A DNA stretch of 64,000 nucleotides from Apostichopus japonicus (Eukaryota > Echinodermata > Holothuroidea > Aspidochirotida > Stichopodidae): contig NC_092567.1 in the NCBI RefSeq assembly GCF_037975245.1, positions 20,459,376-20,523,375 of the forward strand. Direction: 5' to 3'. The notes beneath the pieces are model-generated. The model was given only the letters and a program-made list of their open reading frames with translations, was not told where the DNA came from and did no database searches. Both the position numbers and the translations under genes were made by a program. Positions 55,878-64,000 of the stretch are shown here, piece by piece; the stretch's first letter is position 1; each line of letters starts with the position of its first letter.

Positions 55878-58800
55878 ATGGAGGCAACAATGTCCAATCT
55901 ACCATTCCTTGTATATAAGGACAAATATCACCTACCAATATTTACAACTGCCGAGTATCTTGAAGAATTCGAAGCTATGGAAGTCAGAGAAGATGATGTA
56001 TTTATTGTCACTTATCCCAAAAGTGGTAAGACTTAGGGCCTTTCGTTTTTTTAATTTTGTAAGGTTGGGGGAGACGGTGGGGGGGAGGTAGATTTGGTAT
56101 TTAAATAGGTACGTTCACTCACGTGGTGAATATATATGATTCAATATAGGGAAAAGGTCGATCGTACTAAAAGTTGTCCTTCAGTCCGCCACCGCAATAT
56201 TGCAAATATGTTTTAAAATATTATTTTGAGAGAAAGTATAGTCACTATTTTCTGATGAAATAGGCGTAACTTCGAAAGATACGGCATTGCAAACTATCTA
56301 AGCGTAGCGCCACCATAACAGTGCCATAGCGTACAAGAACATTTTGACTGAAAATGCCTCCCAGATCGCTGGAAATGACACTTCCCAGGCCTTGTAAGTT
56401 GCATCTTAGCATTTTCTCTTTGAAATTACTAGCGATATCATAAAAACATACAAAAAATATGCTCAAAGAGGGGGGAGGGGCTGCCCCTTCCCCCTTGGCT
56501 ACGTGCCTGGCTGTACCTCTGATTTCTTCTTAGGTACCCACTGGATGCAAGAAATGGTGCACCAAATTTTCGCAGACGGTCAACCAGAGAAAGTCACCGC
56601 CAACGAACGGCGTCTCGTCGTCGAGATGGCCGATGTGAGAACACCAGATCTCGTCAGTGAAACCGATCCAGGATTTAGATTAATGAAGGACTTACCTTCC
56701 CCCAGGGTATTTCCAACTCACGTGGTGTGCCCACTTTTACCGAGGATGATTTGGCAGAAACAATGCAAGGTTCGAATTTCAATACACCATTTCTATTGTT
56801 CTTTTCTTCCGGTCTTCACTCCTGTATACCTGTAGGTATAGAAGTATAAATTATGGTATAATCTGCCATGTTCTGTTCTTACTTGCTGTTACCATGGAGC
56901 TCTGTTTATAGCTCCATGCTGTTACTATAGTGTTAGTGTCGTAGTCGTAAGCTAGATCTTCAATTAGTTATGATTATGTAACTTTACTCACCAAGCCCCC
57001 TTCTTATTTCCCTTAAGGTTAGACCTATATGTCGAAAATGAGAATGTATAATTTTTTTTACCCTATTTTTTCTTCTCTTCTACTGTAGATGATTTATGTG
57101 TATAGACATCCAAAAGATGTCATTGTTTCCTTTTATAACTTCCATCGAGTACTTGCGGAGAGATTTGCTGGTTTGACGATCCCGGATACACCGCATCAGT
57201 TCGAACAATTCTTCACCGCCTGTCTTGATGGACAAAGTAAGCGTAGGCCATAAACTAAATGTATTTTTAAAGCGCACAAACTGTTGTTCTTACGTTCTTT
57301 AAAAATTTACGATGCATTTAAGTATTAGGTGCACCTTGACTTGTTAATACCTCCCCGCCCCCTTCTTGCCAATCCGGGTCGCTGGCTTGTCAGATAAACT
57401 GTTTCAGTCAAGACAAATGACGTCATATCTTTGACACAGGTTACGTGCTTCGCCAACAACCCCCCCCCCCCCCCCACAAAAAAAACACATTTTCATTACA
57501 GTCTTGCGTATAATTAACAGCTGCGATATAATCAGAGCTAATTTTGATTTAAAGTTTTTAACGCTTTTAAATTTTTTATTTGGTTTAGCTTTGTATGTTT
57601 TGTGATGTTTTGTTTACCTATTCTTGACGTGACTTTTGATCTTGCTTCGCCCTAATGTCAACAGGTATAAGATACAAATGATTTCTCTTCTTAAGTTATG
57701 ACATGAAGACAGATTGAATTAAAGGCATAAACACGCGTAAATCGGCAACAAAAACCTACATGGGAATAATAAACAAGACTAAAACTTGAAAAGTACAAAC
57801 CATTTTATTTTGGCTAGAATGTGATTCGACTCATTGATCTCAGGAATTCCAATTCTTCATCTCAGCTAACTGCATGATCTATATATCTACCTCTTACGTG
57901 TGCAGTGACCACCCCTCCCGGTGGTTAGGCTGTAACTCTGTTTTTATCGCGGGTTTTTTTTGTTCGTATTTTTTTTTAGTTGAATATGGTTCCTGGTTTG
58001 ATCATATACTCAGCTACGAGCAACACAGAGAAAAAGACTTCTTCATCTTTGTGTCTTACGAAGACATGAAAAAGGTGAGAATGAACTAAACCTCTCCCAC
58101 AGTTAATATCCGAAAAGCTGTGTTAGTTCAATTTGTAATAAATCGATCGATGGACCTAGCTATATCTGTTTTGGTGCTTGTTAATCCAAGATATTGAGGT
58201 AGGTGGCATGTTAGGCTAGGTTAAAGGAAGTATACTGCTTAATTTCACTGAGCCGGCTGACTGACGATAAAACGTCAACTCAGAAGAAAAGTTTGTTAGA
58301 AAGTTTATCAATTTATTCATTTTATCTTTTTGATTGGTTTAAGTAGAATAACCATACCATAGTGAGCCAAGTTGGTAGGTTTCTTGGAAGAGAACTGAAA
58401 GAAGACACGGTAGAGAGAATTGTAGAGAACTCGTCTTTCAAATCGATGAAAGGAAAATTTCAAAAAGATGAAGACGTCGAAAGAATTGATCTCGATGTTT
58501 TCTTGAACAAAGGTAAATTACTACCTTTAATTTGCACATTCATATTAAACGAAATCTTGTTGTGCTTTATTATTACATCTGTCTACTTTTCATCAAATCC
58601 ACAGGCCATTTTCTAATAAATTTATATACACGGGACGTACCCAGAAAGGGACTCATATTTTTCTTTCATTTTTTTTCTGAAACACCCTTCTAAAATGGTA
58701 CATTACATATTTACAACTCACCGTAGTTTCACATATAAGAGGTTGTAGTCATATTTATGCTATGCATATTCAATACCTGTTAATGCATATATGAGATCGA

Positions 58801-59322
58801 ATTCAGTGTCTGAGACGATAAAAGTGGAATGAAGGAAGCGCTTCTTTCCCTGCCATTCTGAAAGCTGGCGCTCTTTCATTTCCAACTCTGGAACGAATTA
58901 GCTACCGGAGCTCTGCTCAACGAATGATTCACATACTAACGTATATAGAGTCACATTATCATTATTATTTGTCGGTCGTCAACGCTTGCGATAGGTGAAA
59001 AGTAGAATTTCTACCGTAATACTATTGTCGAAAAACATTAGTTTGATAGAACAATGAATTCGTTAGTGAAATGTTTAAAAATATGTGATTATTGTCACCT
59101 ACAGAGGTAACCGAACTCAAGTGTAGGCCTATTTTCCTCTCACAGCCTTTCCACGATAAATAACCCTGATTAACCCAAGTTGTTCTTTTAACAGGAGAGA
59201 TGAACCAGTGGCAGAGTCGTTTCACAAAAGAACAAAATAAAAGATGTGACGAAATGTTTCTACGCAAGATGAAGAATTGCGATTTGACTAGATGCTATGC
59301 ACCAGTTAGTTCTGTTTTGTGA
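55878..59322 (+). CDS. Cytosolic sulfotransferase (SULT family), complete
   Basis: Six coding exons: 55878-56025, 56534-56769, 57089-57236, 57980-58074, 58347-58512, 59195-59322. Splice phases agree and the protein is 306 residues, close to the usual SULT length. SULTs move sulfate from PAPS to hydroxyl or amine groups of small molecules such as steroids, phenols and xenobiotics. Seen: the 5' PAPS loop TYPKSGTHW (45-53), the probable catalytic His 112 in FPTHVVCPLLP, and the 3' PAPS-binding segment YVYRHPKDVIVSFYNF (from 132). YEDMKK and SFKSMK, common SULT motifs, follow. The C-terminal PAPS loop, usually RKGxxGxW, reads NKGEMNQW (263 on), an Arg-to-Asn change. The exon 2 donor is GTTCGA, a weak site. 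Substrate cannot be inferred. Confidence 0.9.
56261..56509 (+). mobile_element. hAT-type MITE, family D, inside SULT intron 1
   Basis: A degenerate left end (TAGGCGTAAC) and right end GGCTACGTGCCTG enclose the family D body, including AACTATCTAAGCGTAGCGCC and ATCGCTGGAAATGACACTTC. No clear target duplication. The right end stops 24 bases before the exon 2 acceptor, so the element supplies part of the intron's 3' end. Confidence 0.65.
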
Positions 59323-59348
59323 TTAGAATTCAAAAGTTGTCATATATG

Positions 59349-59393
<45 letters not shown>

Positions 59394-60312
59394 ATATATA
59401 TATTGTTATATATATATAAGTATATTGTTTGTCGAAACGATAAATGCTTGTGTGTGTGTATTTTTATACAAGGAGACGCCGATATAGTTAAACTTAACTA
59501 TTCTGAAACTTGTTTTTGCCGTTGTGAACTCGGCAGACTGAAATCAGCTGAAAACAAATTTTTTATTAGTTGCTGCAATAATTATTTTTAATTAATTTTT
59601 TTTGGGGGGGGGAGGCGATTCTACACCTCTGTGGACATTCGGGGAACAACGTTCAGTCGGGGAATTTTTTATTTTGACCACTTCTTGTTCGGATTCGTCT
59701 ACTTTTTGTAAATATTAATTTTGCCAAGAAGCTACATCAAATTAAAATTTATCGGAAATTAATCACACTATAAAGTAAGAAATTTTATGGCACTGTAATA
59801 CAATACACACAAACTTATTGTATAGATTTTATATTTACAATGATACAAATACTGGTATTAATCCAAGTTTGATTATTATGACACTTTTCGTTTTCAATAA
59901 GTCCATTTTTATATATATTTTTTTTGTTTGGCTCATCAATCAAAGTGGCGGAACTACTGAGTCGAACACATCATGCGGGAAGGGAAGTGATCTTCCATAA
60001 ATATGCTTCTGTGTAATGTATCCTCACCTCCCCCACCCCCTCTCTTCCACATCAACTATCCTTGGTAGTACCATAAAATGGACTCGAGAAATAACAGTCA
60101 AAAACAACCGAGTTCACATTTTCTCCACAAAATATATTTCAGTTTTATTAAATAAAAATTTGACAAAAGGTAACATGAAAAACTTATGGTCCTTTGTCCA
60201 GCTTATCAAGGCAAGAGTGAAGTGTGAAAGGCAGGCAGATCGAGATAGAAGGAAAGAAGTTTGCCTATCAAAGACAAAGAAATAAAGCCTCATGCCATAA
60301 TCTTAAATTTAA
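59323..60312. other. 3' flank of SULT copy 1
   Basis: A (TA)n tract at about 59345-59420 begins just after the stop codon. The rest is AT-rich with a G-run near 59605. No further exon or RNA gene seen, and no canonical poly(A) signal close to the stop. Confidence 0.4.
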
Positions 60313-60367
60313 ATGTAAAACATACCAAAACATCTTTAGATAATAAACCAGGCAGGGGAGGGTTATT

Positions 60368-60524
60368 CAGGCGCGTAGCCAGGAATTTGCCAAAGGAGAG
60401 GCGAAAGTGTAGATTCGGCATTGCAAACTATCTAAGCGTAGCGCCACCATAAGTTGGCGCGAAGCGTACAAGAAAGTTTTGGTTGAAAATGCCTTCTAGA
60501 TCGCTGGAAATGGCTACGCGCCTG
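60368..60524 (+). mobile_element. hAT-type MITE, family D, with known empty site
   Basis: A 157-base element with ends CAGGCGCGTAGCCAGG and GGCTACGCGCCTG and a perfect 8-bp duplication GGGTTATT (60360-60367 and 60525-60532). Unit 1 has the uninterrupted site GGGAGGGTTATGGGAAGG at about 53452. Internally deleted relative to the copies at 51271 and 56261. Confidence 0.9.
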
Positions 60525-60710
60525 GGGTTATTGGAAGGAAAATGGCAGGGGTTCATGTAGGAAACGAAATAGTTTAAGTCATTCAAAGTTATCGCAAGAA
60601 TGCAAAGCTGACGGTCATGTGACGAACAGATTACCGCGCCCGAGGAATGCTTTGGCAGATTAATAATGCAGCTGCGCTTCTTTGAAACGTGCAGTATAAC
60701 TCCTTGTAAA

Positions 60711-60833
60711 ATGGAGATTACGATCTTTCTTCTTTCACTGTCTGCAATCTTGACAATACCTGAAACGTCAGGCTCATTTGATGAGCCAGCAGTCCAGGCC
60801 AAGAGGTTGAAAACTGGGACAGGAACAAGCTAA
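60711..60833 (+). CDS. 40-aa ORF with signal-peptide-like N-terminus, unit 2
   Basis: Same frame, length and context as 53643-53765, starting MEITIFLLSLSAILTIPETS. Differences from unit 1 are Ile13/Phe, Pro17/Ser, Glu25/Ala and Arg32/Lys; the last makes a Lys-Arg pair here. The donor is at 60920/60921. All differences are amino-acid changing, so there is no sign of purifying selection, but so few sites prove little. Confidence 0.35.
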   Translation: MEITIFLLSLSAILTIPETSGSFDEPAVQAKRLKTGTGTS

Positions 60834-61024
60834 TTCTGCACTGCCTCATTTGTAAGATCGTCGGCTGTTGGTGGCCAGTGTACTGAACTCTGAACTTCTC
60901 AGAATCTGCTGTTTGAAAAGGTGAGAAACAATTTCACAGAATTGTACACGTGCGTGACAAAAAGAATGGCTGCAGTACACACTATGTGAGCAGAGAGATT
61001 TGTAAAGCAAAAGCTTATTTTATA

Positions 61025-61768
61025 TGTCATCGTTGCCGATGTGAGTTACTTCCTTAGCGTGACCAAAGGGAAATTTCCGCTTGGTCGAGGTCGGGCAAAG
61101 GTCAATACTGCTCTACACTGGTGACCTTTTAAACCCGCCCCCTTGTTTTGCATACTCATGTAATCGATGCACACTTACGCAATCGATGCATACTGACGTA
61201 TTATGTGAGGTACATGTGCTTCATTCCTCTCCTGGTTCAGAGAGGCGTCGCATTTGCTCCTATAGCACTGTTCCTTAGTATAAAGACGCCGTAAACCCCA
61301 GAAAGCCGCCGTAAACCCCAGAAAGCCGCAGTTAACCCCAGAAAGCCGCAGTTAACCCCAGAAAGCCGTAATTAATCCCAGAAAGCCGTAGTTAATCCCT
61401 GTAAACCCATGTACACCGCAGTTTGTCGTGCGGTTGGTTTTGCCCGGTAACGATTGTAAGTTAAGTTATAATTACCAAGAATGTAATTGTCATCAACCTT
61501 TCTCTATGTTTTGTTTCATGTTACCAAATGTTATTTGTTATACTTCTTCCTTTTGTGCAGTAAATATAAGGAGAACTATAATGCATTGTTATGTTATTAT
61601 TGATTTGTGCAAAGTCATGTATTTGTTTCACCAATGTTTGTATATTGAGGTTTTAATATATTTACTTTATATTTTTTCACCGTGGTTCTGTTGAGCCACG
61701 CGTGTAATAAATGGGTTAAAACCTACGACCATACTTGTTCAACTTCATTGAGCGTCGTCTCGGTGACA
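61025..61768 (+). mobile_element. Solo-LTR-like insertion
   Basis: A 744-base block absent from unit 1, starting TGTCA and ending TGACA. It holds a TATA-like AGTATAAAGACG followed by about six copies of an 18-20-base repeat (CCCAGAAAGCCGYAGTTAA, about 61287-61400) and an AATAAA near 61709. This order fits a retroelement LTR, but I see no target duplication and no internal region. The exact borders are uncertain. Confidence 0.45.
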
Positions 61769-63675
61769 TTGAAAAAATCGGTAAACGGAGGGTAACTATA
61801 GGCCAAATGTCAATGGTAACTGAAGTTACATAGTAAATAACGAGTAGTAGGCTACTGTATCCTAACACTAACACAGTATATTAGGCTATAGCCTACGAGT
61901 AGGAGTACAGGCTAGGCTTCACCGTTCACAAATTCAACACATTTAAAGCTAAACTTTGAGAACCGTGCGCTTGACATGATTGTTAACAACAGTGGTACTA
62001 TACAATAGTTGCTGTGATTGGCTAATCGCAATTCCTACATCTTTTTTTTTTTTAAAATCGGCGAAATTCTATCATTGTTCATACCAAAAGACCCAAAAAT
62101 ATCGAAACCAACATCTACATTTGAGATCTATTTAAAATTTGACATCTTTATCCGGGCATGTTGCAGTAATCCGAAATTTTATTTCACAAAAATGAACAAT
62201 ATGAGCAACCATCCTATCCCCACTATCTGAATTCCGAAATTTGACAAAGATACGTATACGGCACGAATTCTGTTATCATGATGATTTAAATCAACATTTA
62301 ACTTGTGAGCGATCTTTGTACCTCTTAAAGCTTAGTCTGAAATAAAGTTAGCGTACTATTTTTTAAGTTGCACGCAGATCTATCATCCCGTTCGACAGTT
62401 ACGCAGTGAGATACAGCACATATGCTGCCCTATGCTATAGCCTACTCTTTTTCTTTCACAATCCTCATTTACGCAAACTGAGGTAAGTTACCACTTTTGT
62501 GATAGGCTACATGCATAGGCTATGGAGTCAACTTAGTCAAGTGTAACATAGGCCTAGTGTTAAAGGCTTTAATGTCAACATACAGACCTCACAAATTTCC
62601 ATTTGAAACCTCTAATTGTGGCCTATAAAATAATTCTCTCTGAGTCTCCTATAGAGCATTTGTAAAAAGTTTTTTTTTTTCAAATGACCTTTTCAGAGAG
62701 AATGCGTCAAAGTTTGTGGTATTCAGCTGTTTTTATGTGTAGGCATAGGCCTAGGCTAGGCCAATATAAGGTCATGGCCTCCCACTTCCCATCGTTATTC
62801 CATCTTCATTTTTATTTCGGGGTGGGGGGGGGGGAGCCACAGAGGCACAGACCTCCTTATACGGGAGTCGCTTTCAAGTGCCTAAATGCATGGCCACACT
62901 CCCTTAAGAATGAAATACTCCATTCGACTCTTGCACTTCCATTAACGTATAAGCCCCTTGCTAAATCAGTTTGGAGGAGGCAATTTGACCACTCTCCACC
63001 TTTAAAATAATGTGTACAACATGTCTAAAACCAGGGGCGGGATTTGATGTGTGAACGTGGGAGGGCGTGGCGTTTGGGGAGGACTCGTCTAATGAGAGAT
63101 TTTGGGATTTTATAAAGCCCCTATATGTAATATGGTGCAATATTTATAGGGTATATATCCCAGTAGTCCTAGTTGTATATTTGAAAATGTAAATATGCTA
63201 TCTGCATGAAAGTGTTGCCAGATTTATTAAGCGACATAAAAAGTAACAAACGGTCCTGGATTTAAATAAGAATGGTGTTGCAATGAGTCGATCTTTTGTA
63301 TAGCTTGTGCTTGTGTCATGACATTTCCCCCATGTAATCCCGCCTATATCTAAAACCATTAAGTAGGCCTATAATAAGCTACTTTTACTCTATAAGAAGT
63401 AATTTGACCGATGTTCACTTTCGGTAGAGAAAAGTGAAAGCAATCCACAAAAGAGTGCGTGTCGATTAATGTAAAATATAACAGTTGAAACCACATTATT
63501 TAAAAAGAAAAAAATAATGAAACTTCTAATGTTATTTAAATATATTGACCTATCGACAGTTTTGCAGTATAGATGATAAGAGGATTTTCAAACAATTTTT
63601 ATTTTCTTCTCTCTTCTATAGTTCAATTTAAGAGTGCATATTTTGATTATACAGAAATTCTCTTGCATTCCGAAT

Positions 63676-64000
63676 ATGGAGGCAACAATGTCCAATCTAC
63701 CATTCCTTGTATATAAGGACAAATATCACCTACCAATATTTACAACTGCCGAGTATGTTGAAGAATTCGAAGCTATGGAAGTCAGAGAAGATGATGTATT
63801 TATTGTCACTTATCCCAAAAGTGGTAAGACTTAGGGCCTTTCGTTTTTTAATTTTGTGAGGTTGGGGGGGACGGTGGGGGGGGGGAGGTAGATTTGGTAT
63901 TTAAATAGGTACGTTCACTCACGTGGTGAATATATATGATTCAATATAGGGAAAAGGTCGATCGTACTAAAAGTTGTCCTTCAGTCCGCCACCGCAATAT
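63676..64000 (+). CDS. Cytosolic sulfotransferase (SULT family), second copy, first coding exon only
   Basis: Exon 1 is 63676-63823, ending in the 5' PAPS loop start TYPKSG at the same donor as copy 1. One residue differs from copy 1 (EYVEEF against EYLEEF). The intron runs to the window end. The upstream acceptor is at 63621 with a shorter polypyrimidine tract interrupted by ATA (TTCTATAG against TCTTCCAG). Whether the rest of the gene is intact cannot be seen. Confidence 0.85.

Larger units (their letters stand above)
53412..56206 (+). repeat. Segmental duplication unit 1 (SULT locus)
   Basis: Direct copy of 60313-64000, starting at AAACATACCAAAACATCTTT and co-linear up to CCGCCACCGCAATAT, where the window cuts unit 2. 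Sequence is highly similar throughout, including non-coding parts. Length differences come mainly from two insertions in unit 2: a 157-bp hAT element and about 745 bp of LTR-like sequence. Confidence 0.92.
60313..64000 (+). repeat. Segmental duplication unit 2 (SULT locus), truncated by window
   Basis: Direct repeat of 53412-56206, still continuing at the window end. It contains the 40-aa ORF, the conserved donors, SULT exon 1 and two extra insertions absent from unit 1. Confidence 0.92.

Overview
This is a stretch of an AT-rich, repeat-laden animal genome. Spliced genes with GT-AG introns, tRNA-derived SINEs, many non-autonomous DNA transposons, a Penelope-like retroelement, long (TA)n tracts and Golgi/cytosolic sulfotransferases together suggest a marine invertebrate, plausibly a deuterostome such as an echinoderm. 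The organism is an inference; the gene models below were read directly from open frames, splice sites and phase agreement.

Layout. (1) 1139-9757, + strand: a ten-exon Rho guanine-nucleotide exchange factor (DH-PH, ARHGEF39-like) with a long basic tail ending in Cys-Val-Ile-Leu, a CaaX-like end. Its start codon sits in a 21-bp tandem repeat, and a 72-bp minisatellite has grown out of the exon 3 splice donor. (2) 9758-15603: transposon-rich spacer with a hAT-type MITE and a 2.07-kb Penelope-like element flanked by 220-bp inverted repeats. (3) 16037-17023, - strand: an intronless EamA/SLC35G-like transporter, with a fragment resembling the C-terminus of a paralogue at 18353-18388 on the other strand. 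(4) 22879-44574, + strand: an eight-exon, 442-residue Golgi 2-O-sulfotransferase (HS2ST/UST family), spread over 21.7 kb because its introns are filled with MITEs, (TA)n and palindromes. (5) 44575-53400: gene-poor spacer holding two copies of an unusual hairpin-like MITE with 8-bp target duplications. (6) 53412-64000: a direct segmental duplication carrying a cytosolic sulfotransferase (SULT). Copy 1 is complete (306 aa, six exons); copy 2 is cut off by the window after its first coding exon. Each unit also has an intact 40-codon ORF with a signal-peptide-like start in what may be a 5' exon.

Functionally, both sulfotransferase types use PAPS but act in different places: the 2-O-sulfotransferase on glycosaminoglycan-type polysaccharide in the Golgi, the SULTs on small molecules in the cytosol. 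No operon-like link between the genes is implied. Most of the remaining sequence is mobile-element debris. Several insertions keep perfect 8-bp (hAT) or TTAA target sites, and one can be dated relative to the segmental duplication because the other copy preserves the empty site.
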